Positions 14,023 to 20,310 of a stretch of DNA of 25,821 bases are shown here, piece after piece. This DNA is from a virus, in IMG/VR virus record IMGVR_UViG_3300031269_000081, positions 1 through 25,821 of that record; one strand, given 5' to 3'. Position 1 is the stretch's first letter, and each line of letters begins with the position of its first letter. A model generated the notes under the pieces. That model was given only the letters and a program-made list of their open reading frames with translations. It did no database searches and was not told where the DNA came from. The position numbers and the translations under genes were made by a program.

Positions 14023-14073
14023 TTAGCTAATATACATGTTTAGTTCAGTTTGGAGTGTTTTAAAGCTTTTCAT
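14023..14073 (-). CDS. Isolated targeting-peptide stub, 16 codons
   Basis: An intact mini-ORF encoding MKSFKTLQTELNMYIS then TAA. Its ATG overlaps the stop of the upstream gene as TAATG. The first seven residues copy those of neighbouring internal-protein genes, then the frame ends. It may be a decayed internal-protein gene whose body was lost, or a translated peptide carried in the head. The exact TAATG coupling is still intact. No (L/I)xE motif is present. Confidence 0.5.
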   Translation of the reverse strand: MKSFKTLQTELNMYIS

Positions 14074-14579
14074 TACTTGTTGCTCCCACGGGGTGTTACA
14101 ATTTTCAATCCTTGAGAATCATAACCGATTTTGTTTAATCGCATTTCACCGCGTACATTACTGACCCAATATCCCAATCCTTTGAGTTGAGTAGATAGTT
14201 TAAATGCCGCCGAACTCAATGGTGCCGATACGCCCCCAGAATCTTTATACATAGCCTTAAAGATTTTAATCGCTTCACGGGATGTATCCTTTGGAGGTTC
14301 AATCATCTTCATTGGTATTTTTACAGTAGATTCGTTCAGTTCTTTATTTAATTCGTTGAATGATTTCATTTCGCGCACACCTTTCTTGAGTGTTTTTTGC
14401 TTTAATTTTGGGTGAGTTGATTCAGATGCAGGTCGAACCACAATTTCATATGCATTACCATCCTTGCCGCGCACCAGTGTTGCAGTACCATCAACCTGAG
14501 TCCACGTGTCAATACTTTGTGTAACATAGGGTAGTTTAATTATCTGTTTAATTATATCGTATGTATGTGTGGGCCTCAT
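14073..14579 (-). CDS. Protein with internal targeting peptide, 168 aa (possible second start at 14369)
   Basis: Read from 14579 (ATGA overlap with the upstream gene), the first 70 residues form one module (TYDIIKQIIKLPYVTQSIDT, TATLVRGKDGNAYEIVVR). MKSFNELNKELNES then occurs at 71-84, a full targeting peptide with LNE at 81-83. The remaining part contains SGGVSAPLSSAAFKLSTQLK and LGYWVSNVRGEMRLN. An AAGG lies 12 bases before the internal ATG at 14369, so a 98-residue protein beginning MKSF may also be made. Either a fused pair of genes or two starts in one frame. Confidence 0.7.
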   Translation of the reverse strand: MRPTHTYDIIKQIIKLPYVTQSIDTWTQVDGTATLVRGKDGNAYEIVVRPASESTHPKLKQKTLKKGVREMKSFNELNKELNESTVKIPMKMIEPPKDTSREAIKIFKAMYKDSGGVSAPLSSAAFKLSTQLKGLGYWVSNVRGEMRLNKIGYDSQGLKIVTPRGSNK

Positions 14580-14986
14580 TTGATACCAAACTCCTTCTCT
14601 TTACCCCAATCAACAAATAGCTTGCTATAGGGTGTTGCCTTCTCAAGTTTAAACTCATCTGTATCTTCAAGATGTTTATTATCAGCGAATGCAACTGTAC
14701 CTTTCCCAAGATTCAATTTAACGATAGTTGTGTTTTTGTCAGTAACGATTCGGTATAAATCAGATACATCAACCTTCATTGACTTCAACCATTTAACATC
14801 TTCACGTTCCAGTGAATGAATATTAAAACCAAATGCTGGATTCTGCTTTGTTGAAAACCATCCAATTGGACTACCTTTAACCATTTGATTTGAGATTGGT
14901 GAAGTTCTTGCACCGCCGCCTCTAAACTGCACTCGTTTTAATCTTGCACTGTTTATCTCAGTGATAAGTTCATCAAACTTTTTCAT
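14576..14986 (-). CDS. Putative internal head protein with targeting peptide, 136 aa
   Basis: Begins MKKFDELITEINSARLKRV, cut site ITE at 8-10, leaving a basic new N-terminus. The body has RGGGARTSPISNQMVKGSPIG and a beta-rich segment IVTDKNTTIVKLNLGKGTVA. The layout of GWFSTKQNPAF recalls ADP-ribosyltransferase-like or related substrate pockets, but the evidence is too thin to name it. Coupled by TAATG to the upstream gene and ATGA to the downstream one. Confidence 0.8.
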   Translation of the reverse strand: MKKFDELITEINSARLKRVQFRGGGARTSPISNQMVKGSPIGWFSTKQNPAFGFNIHSLEREDVKWLKSMKVDVSDLYRIVTDKNTTIVKLNLGKGTVAFADNKHLEDTDEFKLEKATPYSKLFVDWGKEKEFGIK

Positions 14987-16095
14987 TAATATTCCACTCC
15001 TGCTACTTTTACGTTTAATTTGTTTACGTCGAATCCTAGATATGCTAGTAAATATTCATAACCTTTCTTGGCTGCTTTGCTTATAGCAACAGTTACTTTC
15101 TTCCAGAGATTCTTGAAGAAATCTTTAATATTATTTATAACATTCTCGTTTAGGGTATTTAGTTCTGTGTCAATCATTTCCCATAGATTACTTTCAATGC
15201 CATGAGATTCTAATATATCTGCGCGAAGGGCTAAATATGTGCTTGGGCCTGTGCCGTGTGGTGTTTTCCATGATACACGAAACCGCACCTTAGATGCAAG
15301 TGAATCAATCATTTTAGTTGGTTTTCCACCCTTTGATAGCGGTTCAACCAAGGCAACATCCCCATTATCACTATTAAACTTAACCACCCAATTTGCAATT
15401 GAAGGCCCATTTCGGCCTTCTGGTGAAAATTTAACCGCACCTGTGGCAGCTTCATATACAAACCATTTTCTAAATTCAGCATTTTTCTCAAAATACTTAT
15501 TGGTCATCTTAGTAACTTCCTTACGCATCTTATCCGCTTCAAGAAATTCCTTAGCCATATCATTCAGTTCTTTATTGCCTTGTTTCTTACCTGCTTTTAC
15601 TTTAGTGGTAAATTGGTTAATTGTAACCTTACCACGCTTCGCAGCAGGGATTAAAAAGGTTTTCATAGACCCTAACACCATCTTAGCCAGTTTTTCAGCT
15701 TCAGCGTCATGTGAATGCTTCAGAGCCGCTTTAAAGATGCTACGGGCCTCACCAGAGCCACCAGAAGTAAGTTGTGAACCTGTATTTGTTGTTTTCAGGG
15801 AAATATGTACACCATTATCAGTTAATACATCGGTTTTTGGTGTGGGTGAACCTTCCCACCAATTCACAGTTTTACCTTGTGCAGAACCTATATGGGTAAG
15901 TTTCTTACCCTTGGTTTTTGCTTTAATGGCTTTGGCTATTTTTTCAGCATTATCTTTATTCTTATCATACTGGTCAGCAGTAAGATTTGATGCAGCTAGT
16001 GCTTTATCGTCACTACCATTGAACGCCACCGTGATATATGTTTCATAATCAAGTGCCGCTTTTTTCTCAGTTAAAAACGAACTAAACTTTTTCAT
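14986..16095 (-). CDS. Putative internal head protein, possible PD-(D/E)xK-type nuclease domain, 369 aa
   Basis: Begins MKKFSSFLTEKKAA, cut site LTE at 8-10. At 83-101 SPTPKTDVLTDNGVHISLK has an Asp (89) in a strand, then a second strand ending in SLK (Lys101). This resembles the D...(E/D/H)xK core of restriction-endonuclease folds, with His97 or Ser99 in the usual acidic position. Then follow a Ser/Gly-rich loop (SQLTSGGSGEARS), a long Lys-rich helical middle and a C-terminal region with FFKNLWKKVTVAISKAAKKG. The C-terminal part looks amphipathic. If the fold is right, this is an injected nuclease. Largest of the set. Confidence 0.75.
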   Translation of the reverse strand: MKKFSSFLTEKKAALDYETYITVAFNGSDDKALAASNLTADQYDKNKDNAEKIAKAIKAKTKGKKLTHIGSAQGKTVNWWEGSPTPKTDVLTDNGVHISLKTTNTGSQLTSGGSGEARSIFKAALKHSHDAEAEKLAKMVLGSMKTFLIPAAKRGKVTINQFTTKVKAGKKQGNKELNDMAKEFLEADKMRKEVTKMTNKYFEKNAEFRKWFVYEAATGAVKFSPEGRNGPSIANWVVKFNSDNGDVALVEPLSKGGKPTKMIDSLASKVRFRVSWKTPHGTGPSTYLALRADILESHGIESNLWEMIDTELNTLNENVINNIKDFFKNLWKKVTVAISKAAKKGYEYLLAYLGFDVNKLNVKVAGVEY

Positions 16096-16481
16096 ATCTT
16101 ATATTTAATATCAACTAGATTCTGGTCAACTTTAGTATCACCAAAAGATACCAATGCAGTTGTTAATCCCTGCTCTTTAGCAACACGCATTGATTGTTCA
16201 ATATCTTTATCATTAGCACCATGTGCTAAATGGATAACGGTATTCCCTGTACGAAAAGATGCCCCTAAATCTACGTGTTCTTCTGTGAGTCCATTCAGAA
16301 CCATTTTAGAATCACCCCCTTGTTCGGTTGTTGAAAAATACAGCATACCGGAAAGGTTCTTTTCGTACCATTCTGTAATACAATGTTTATCTTCACCAAC
16401 TACCATCACGAACATGGGTTCTTTAGATGTTTTAATTCGTATCGGTAATGATTCTTTAATAAACTTGCTAAATTTTTTCAT
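16092..16481 (-). CDS. Putative internal head protein with targeting peptide, 129 aa
   Basis: Begins MKKFSKFIKESLPIRIKT, cut site IKE at 8-10. The mature part looks like a small alpha/beta fold: PMFVMVVGEDKHCITEWYEK, TVIHLAHGANDKDIE, then TTALVSFGDTKV. Strands VMVVG, TVIHLA and TALVSFG alternate with helices. I recognise no family. Coupled by ATGA to the next gene and TAATG to the previous one. Confidence 0.8.
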   Translation of the reverse strand: MKKFSKFIKESLPIRIKTSKEPMFVMVVGEDKHCITEWYEKNLSGMLYFSTTEQGGDSKMVLNGLTEEHVDLGASFRTGNTVIHLAHGANDKDIEQSMRVAKEQGLTTALVSFGDTKVDQNLVDIKYKI

Positions 16482-17038
16482 TATGCAATCGAACCTATGT
16501 CACGTTCAATTTTAGATAATGATTTCAAGTGATTTCTTGATTTACGTGTATCAAGAACTTTTTGAACCCCATCTTTAACAGCAGCAATTGCAGATTTGAT
16601 TTTTGCGACCACATCCTCTGCTTTACTGTTAGCTTTATTAAGTGCAGCCCATAAATGCCAACCTGTTACCGCTTCAATGAAGTGTATTGGGCCAGTGATT
16701 AAATGTAGGTTGGCTTGGTCTAATTTGAGTAAAAAGTCGAGTACATCTTCTTTCTTGATTGTTCGGATAACAGCTTTTAATTCATCCTTGTCACCTTTAA
16801 CAGCAGCAACAAACATTTTAAATAATCCCTTTCCAGCAGCTTTCAAGTGGTCAAGTAACCCTTTCGACTTACCTAGGTGTAAACCAGCTTTCTTCAGCAC
16901 ATCGTGTAGTTTACTTTCGGTTATAACATTAGCATCTAGTGCATACGCTTCTTCTAATGGCATATCCATAATAGAAACCATTTCAAGAATCGTGCGTTCT
17001 AATGAGATTTGATTATTATATGACTTAAAACTTTGCAT
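16481..17038 (-). CDS. Putative internal head protein, helical and basic, 185 aa
   Basis: Begins MQSFKSYNNQISLERTILEM: the aromatic and basic pattern of the targeting peptide, with ILE at 17-19 as the likely cut. A second site, ITE (39-41), could also be used. The mature protein is almost all helix, with Lys-rich amphipathic stretches (HLKAAGKGLFKMFVAAVKGD) and GWHLWAALNKANSKAEDVV. It may bind membranes or DNA. No family recognised. Confidence 0.75.
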   Translation of the reverse strand: MQSFKSYNNQISLERTILEMVSIMDMPLEEAYALDANVITESKLHDVLKKAGLHLGKSKGLLDHLKAAGKGLFKMFVAAVKGDKDELKAVIRTIKKEDVLDFLLKLDQANLHLITGPIHFIEAVTGWHLWAALNKANSKAEDVVAKIKSAIAAVKDGVQKVLDTRKSRNHLKSLSKIERDIGSIA

Positions 17039-17304
17039 TACGCTAAATCCATACTAGGGGCAGTTTTCTTAATGAATCGCTGTACTGTTTGTTTTGAGCG
17101 GGAATCCAATTGCCCCATTTCAATTTTACCACTTACCCAATAAGCAATATCTTTACCACCCATCCATAAACCTTCGAGGGTATCACCATCAGTGAAGAAT
17201 TTATTATTACTTCCAGATTTCTTATCAAGGAACTTCATGATAATCTGCTTATCGGATTTACTCAGGGTTAAATCCTCATTAAGAAACGTTTTAAAACTTT
17301 GCAT
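17038..17304 (-). CDS. Putative internal head protein with targeting peptide, 88 aa
   Basis: The start MQSFKTFLNEDL at 17304 is preferred: GAGG lies 8 bases before it, and it gives the targeting peptide at the N-terminus with LNE at 8-10. A longer reading from 17424 would add 40 residues and bury the peptide. The mature part is small and basic (SKSDKQIIMKFLDKKSGSNN, DSRSKQTVQRFIKKTAPS). It is the first gene after the two late promoters at 17462 and 17489, so it heads the internal-protein operon. Confidence 0.8.
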   Translation of the reverse strand: MQSFKTFLNEDLTLSKSDKQIIMKFLDKKSGSNNKFFTDGDTLEGLWMGGKDIAYWVSGKIEMGQLDSRSKQTVQRFIKKTAPSMDLA

Positions 17305-17461
17305 GTGTCGAGCCTCATTAATTTTCTTACGACCAATCTTTTCTTTCAATTTACTAACTAATTTGTTGTCAATTGTAGATTTGTTCTTTATAGTTATATA
17401 TGTTAGTGCCGCAGTATTGTTCAAATGTGTAATCCACGAATATTAAACCTTGATTATTTTA

Positions 17462-17469
17462 TATTTATA
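17462..17469 (-). promoter_or_regulatory. T4-type late promoter TATAAATA, proximal
   Basis: The minus strand reads GTATAAATATAAA: a full TATAAATA in a non-coding region 150-odd bases before the start at 17304. It is one of two copies 19 bases apart, consistent with strong late transcription of the internal-protein genes. Confidence 0.8.
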
Positions 17470-17488
17470 CTTTTTGAAAACTTCCTTA

Positions 17489-17496
17489 TATTTATA
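17489..17496 (-). promoter_or_regulatory. T4-type late promoter TATAAATA, distal
   Basis: The minus strand reads TGTATAAATATAAGG, the same octamer and flanks as the proximal copy. It lies just after the T-run of the terminator at 17502-17529, so transcription from upstream ends where late transcription begins. Confidence 0.8.
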
Positions 17497-17501
17497 CAGG
17501 C

Positions 17502-17529
17502 AAAAAAAAGCCCTGAATTAACAGGGCTT
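17502..17529 (-). terminator. Intrinsic terminator downstream of helicase/kinase genes
   Basis: On the minus strand AAGCCCTG, loop TTAATT, CAGGGCTT, then a further six T (TTTTTTTT in total with the stem end). An 8-bp perfect stem with a U-tract is a textbook rho-independent terminator. It separates the kinase gene (stop at 17611) from the late operon. Confidence 0.92.
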
Positions 17530-17571
17530 AAATCCATACTTAAAGGCTGGGAGCCAATAAGGTCAGGAAAT

Positions 17572-17603
17572 GTGTTTATTGGTTAAGGGGAACCAATAAA
17601 CAC
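17572..17603 (-). other. 13-bp perfect hairpin after the kinase gene
   Basis: GTGTTTATTGGTT (17572-17584) and AACCAATAAACAC (17591-17603) pair perfectly over 13 bp around a 6-base loop. It lies 8 bases after the stop codon at 17611 and has no U-tract, so it is not itself a terminator. It may protect the 3' end of the mRNA or bind a regulator as a DNA palindrome. Confidence 0.75.
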
Positions 17604-17610
17604 TAGCAAA

Positions 17611-17994
17611 TCATAATATAACTTCGAACCTATCAACCATCCGTTTGATAGTTTCTTCTGGCACATCGTGGATATTCTTACTACCATGCCGATTCTCAAC
17701 AATGACTGTAGTTACAGTATAATCATATTTTTCAGCTAATGCAAGGTATTTTTGCATTTCCCACTTCTGAGTGAATGTATTTGCCACAGCCACATCAACA
17801 GTCTGTGATTCCATAGCACGTTCACACTCAAATAGACACCATTCATGTGCGGCCTTGATTTGTTTAGCATCAAAGATGTATTCACCCTCTCGCTCAAAAT
17901 ACATATCAGCAGATAGTACCACATCAGCGATTTTCTCAGCAAACGTCGATTTGCCGCAGCCGGGTATACCTCGCACTATATATAACTCACTCAT
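17611..17994 (-). CDS. P-loop kinase (N4BP2/polynucleotide-kinase-like), 127 aa
   Basis: Walker A GIPGCGKST (9-17) is followed by VVLSADMYFEREGEYIFDAK and AHEWCLFECERAM, then VAVANTFTQKWEMQKYLALA (a Walker B-like strand ending with NTF). VIVENRHGSKNIHDVPEET is the likely lid region. This order matches N4BP2-like and T4 Pnkp-like P-loop kinases, although there is no phosphatase domain. It could phosphorylate 5' ends of nucleic acid for the RNA ligase at 24291, or a small molecule. Its start overlaps the helicase C-half stop as ATGA. Confidence 0.8.
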   Translation of the reverse strand: MSELYIVRGIPGCGKSTFAEKIADVVLSADMYFEREGEYIFDAKQIKAAHEWCLFECERAMESQTVDVAVANTFTQKWEMQKYLALAEKYDYTVTTVIVENRHGSKNIHDVPEETIKRMVDRFEVIL

Positions 17995-19178
17995 ACTATC
18001 AATCCATCTATTTTTTTAGGTTCGTTTGGTTTTCTATATCCAAAACTTTCATCATCTTTATTCAGCGTTCCGTCACTCTGTAACAGGTTTTCTTGTGCGG
18101 AATACTCAACATCATACAGTTGCATTTTTGGTGCGTCAACCCCTATTACAAACTTTTCAAAGTAATTTTTATTACCATATCTAGACTTCAATTGTTTCAC
18201 AAGTAGTTGATTTAACGCATCTAATTCATCGGTACGGATGAACGCAAACATGAAATCAGCCGTGGCGGGTAAACCAAATGATTCAGCCGTATTGGTAAGG
18301 TCAACATCGGTGTTACTGTAACCGCTTCTATTAGCCTGTACAGCACTCCAAACAGGAACCTCATACTCAACACCTAATGCCCGCAATTCTTCAGCAATAG
18401 CCTTAACGTAACCATATGAGCCTGTAGTGTTCATTGATACTCGACTACTGGCCATGATTCCAATATAATCCACTAAAATCACATCTGGCTTGAAGTTTTT
18501 CTTCATTGCCAATTCTTGTAGAAGTATCTTAAAATGACCAACATGGGCAGAACTTGTCGGATATTCCTTAACGACTAATTCACCAGTGGTTGTATTGCGC
18601 AATGCATTGATTTTTTTATTGAAACTATCTCGCTCAATATTTTCAACATCATTCACTTCCATATCCATCAAATTAGCATCAATACGATTACTGATAGCTT
18701 CTTCTGACATTTCCAATGTGATGTACAACACATTCTTACCTTGCATCAAATAACTGGATGCAAAGTGAATCATGCCTAAAGTTTTTCCCACGTTAGTATT
18801 GTGACTCGAAAACCCATTAGCATAATATCTGTGATTTTCATGATTAATAACCACATCAACAATTGGTATTTTTTTACCAGTCTTTATTACCTTTATTGGA
18901 TGATATTGATTATCTTCTTTCAGTAATAAATCACCAGTCCTTAAATTTTTACTGAGAACCCATCCAGTTATGGTTTCAAATAAGTGATTTTCATTAACAG
19001 ATACCCTATTACCCGTAATATCCTCAATGATATATTCATCCCATTGACCCTTATTTACATATTCAGATACAGGTACAAATCCATCAGGTGACTTGATTTC
19101 AATATCATATTGATTAATAAGTTCAGCAATTTCTGATATTTTTATTGATAATTCAACATTTTCTTCAATTTCATTCAT
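17991..19178 (-). CDS. C-intein fused to C-terminal half of gp41-type replicative helicase, 395 aa
   Basis: Residues 1-127 are a C-intein ending GFSSHN; residues 128-395 are the C-terminal part of a DnaB-like T4 gp41-type helicase. It begins TNVGKTLGMIHFAS, the second half of the P-loop. The helicase part then has VLYITLEMSEEA, IDANLMD, DVILVDYIGIMASSR (Walker B) and LPATADFMFAFIRTDEL, as in T4 gp41, ending in a basic tail. A stop codon and 41 bases separate it from the N-terminal half, so the full helicase needs trans-splicing. An AAAGG site lies 9 bases before the ATG. Coupled to the kinase by ATGA. Confidence 0.95.
   Translation of the reverse strand: MNEIEENVELSIKISEIAELINQYDIEIKSPDGFVPVSEYVNKGQWDEYIIEDITGNRVSVNENHLFETITGWVLSKNLRTGDLLLKEDNQYHPIKVIKTGKKIPIVDVVINHENHRYYANGFSSHNTNVGKTLGMIHFASSYLMQGKNVLYITLEMSEEAISNRIDANLMDMEVNDVENIERDSFNKKINALRNTTTGELVVKEYPTSSAHVGHFKILLQELAMKKNFKPDVILVDYIGIMASSRVSMNTTGSYGYVKAIAEELRALGVEYEVPVWSAVQANRSGYSNTDVDLTNTAESFGLPATADFMFAFIRTDELDALNQLLVKQLKSRYGNKNYFEKFVIGVDAPKMQLYDVEYSAQENLLQSDGTLNKDDESFGYRKPNEPKKIDGLIV
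18798..19178 (-). other. C-intein of split intein (127 aa), no endonuclease domain
   Basis: The segment begins with an acidic patch (EIEENVELSIKISEIAELI) and carries a block B-like stretch with VNENHLFETITGW, whose His65 stands where the TxxH His is expected. RTGDLLLKEDNQYHPIKVIK follows, then block F (IVDVVINHENHRYYANG) and block G ending SHN127. The next residue is Thr128, a valid +1 nucleophile. At 127 residues there is no room for a homing endonuclease. Confidence 0.93.
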
Positions 19179-19219
19179 CTAATAAACCTTTATTTTATAA
19201 ATAATTAAATCATACTAAC

Positions 19220-19849
19220 TTAGGTTTTCCTTTTCACCCGCACCGTGACTAATGTATCAGGATGTACACATCCCGCTAATATAATGTTCAGCGTTTTATT
19301 AGGAACACCACCATTTGTAATCTTATTAAAGATTTCCAAATCAAATGGAATACGAGCATGTTCCATGTTATAGAATTCAAATCGTTCTTCAGCATCTTCG
19401 AAATAATCATGACCAATATGTGTATCGAAAGAAACCATTAATGCTTCTTTCAATATTTCTGGCATAGCATGTTTAGTTCGTTTTGTATCAGTACCATCAA
19501 TGATACCAATACATTCCATGATACTATTATATAACGATTTCTCCTGACAAAACATTTCTGTTTTATCAACTAACCATTGTTCATCTGGTTCCTCATCTTG
19601 CCTGTAGTCATCAATGCGATTGTAGGCAAGTTCAAATGTTTCTTCATCTAGCCCGTCAAGTTCTGCAATCTCATGTTTCAGTGCATCACGGGTAGGAATT
19701 GAGTTGTATTCTTGAAAATATTTTACATAACTATTAAAAATTACTTTGTCGGCTTCATCTGAGAAATAGGATGTTCGGATGAAGGGTAAAACTTTTCGAG
19801 CGTACTTATCGTTTGTTATTAGATTTGTTATGATAAGTTCTTCTGACAT
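19220..19849 (-). CDS. N-terminal half of gp41-type replicative helicase ending in a 16-residue N-intein, 209 aa
   Basis: Residues 1-193 are the N-terminal helicase region, ending in IPFDLEIFNKITNGGVPNKT and then LNIILAG. Residues 194-209 are a very short N-intein. Joined to TNVGKTLG the junction reads LAGTNVGKT, a complete P-loop like that of T4 gp41, and the product has 461 residues (193 + 268), close to the T4 protein length (about 475). Without splicing the P-loop is cut after its first Gly. The upstream half is translated first and the C-half follows 41 bases later. Confidence 0.95.
   Translation of the reverse strand: MSEELIITNLITNDKYARKVLPFIRTSYFSDEADKVIFNSYVKYFQEYNSIPTRDALKHEIAELDGLDEETFELAYNRIDDYRQDEEPDEQWLVDKTEMFCQEKSLYNSIMECIGIIDGTDTKRTKHAMPEILKEALMVSFDTHIGHDYFEDAEERFEFYNMEHARIPFDLEIFNKITNGGVPNKTLNIILAGCVHPDTLVTVRVKRKT
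19223..19270 (-). other. N-intein of split intein, only 16 aa
   Basis: The segment CVHPDTLVTVRVKRKT starts with the catalytic Cys1 and is a good block A (C[V]xxDTxV). It then ends at TAA with no further intein sequence, so the break point lies far towards the N-terminus. The last six residues are mostly basic, in contrast to the acidic first 24 residues of the C-intein, suggesting charge-guided association. Confidence 0.95.
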
Positions 19850-19861
19850 TTATCCCTCTTA

Positions 19862-20056
19862 TTATCGTATTCGTTTTTTTATTTCATATAGTGCCGGATT
19901 TGTCATTACATCATTAATATTAAATTCTCGTATACCATCACCATACCAAGTGTGGTCAATATTATCAGTGTAAATAATACGAACCTTACCGTAGTATGGA
20001 ATATGGGAAAGAGTAACAGTTAATATACCGGGTGGTATCATTTGTGGTCTATGCAT
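19862..20056 (-). CDS. Hypothetical protein, 64 aa
   Basis: Begins MHRPQMIPPGILTVTLSHIP and continues with a beta-like IPYYGKVRIIYTDN, NIDHTWYGDG and a short helix DVMTNPALYEI. Ends basic. It precedes the helicase N-half by 12 bases and may share its message. No family recognised. Confidence 0.7.
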   Translation of the reverse strand: MHRPQMIPPGILTVTLSHIPYYGKVRIIYTDNIDHTWYGDGIREFNINDVMTNPALYEIKKRIR

Positions 20057-20100
20057 ATCACCCCTTTACACTCTAAATGTAACGAAACAGTTTACGATAA

Positions 20101-20301
20101 TTAAACACATTGTTCAAGGAATTTATTTCGGCAACTATCTATTGCCTCATCAATCTCAGTAAAGATTTCTTCAACTTGTTCTTCTGTATATTTGTAATTA
20201 GATTTATCTGATAAGTTACCAATGAGTTTAACATCATGCAGTAGTTTACTCATGCGACCTTCAGCTAATTTTTTAAATCTTTCTTCTCTATCACGTGCCA
20301 T
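20101..20301 (-). CDS. Conserved small helical protein, 66 aa
   Basis: Begins MARDREERFKKLAEGRMSK, followed by DVKLIGNLSDKSNYKYTEEQ and VEEIFTEIDEAID. I recognise this pattern of a basic helix followed by LIGNLS.K.NY.Y from other phage proteins of unknown role. Two terminal helices suggest a small DNA- or protein-binding module. Confidence 0.75.
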   Translation of the reverse strand: MARDREERFKKLAEGRMSKLLHDVKLIGNLSDKSNYKYTEEQVEEIFTEIDEAIDSCRNKFLEQCV

Positions 20302-20310
20302 AATATTTTC

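Noticed and set aside
15239-16048. Long plus-strand frame of 269 codons opposite the 369-residue gene
   Set aside because: It is a shadow of the minus-strand gene: composition is low in charged residues and rich in Ser/Leu, without recognisable domain or ribosome site, and the minus-strand frame has a targeting peptide and coupled neighbours.
17038-17424. Longer start (128 aa) for the first gene of the internal-protein operon
   Set aside because: The internal ATG at 17304 has a GAGG site at good spacing and places the targeting peptide at the N-terminus, as in the other family members. The extra 40 residues are Lys/Asn rich and unconvincing.
19190-19203. TATAAATA on the plus strand in the gap between the two helicase genes
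   Set aside because: No plus-strand gene follows for many kilobases, so this is most likely chance in an AT-rich spacer.
19220-19270. Frameshift or sequencing error explaining the split helicase
   Set aside because: A single base change cannot join the halves: there is a stop codon, a 41-base spacer, a ribosome site and a new ATG, and intein motifs are correctly shared between the two pieces.
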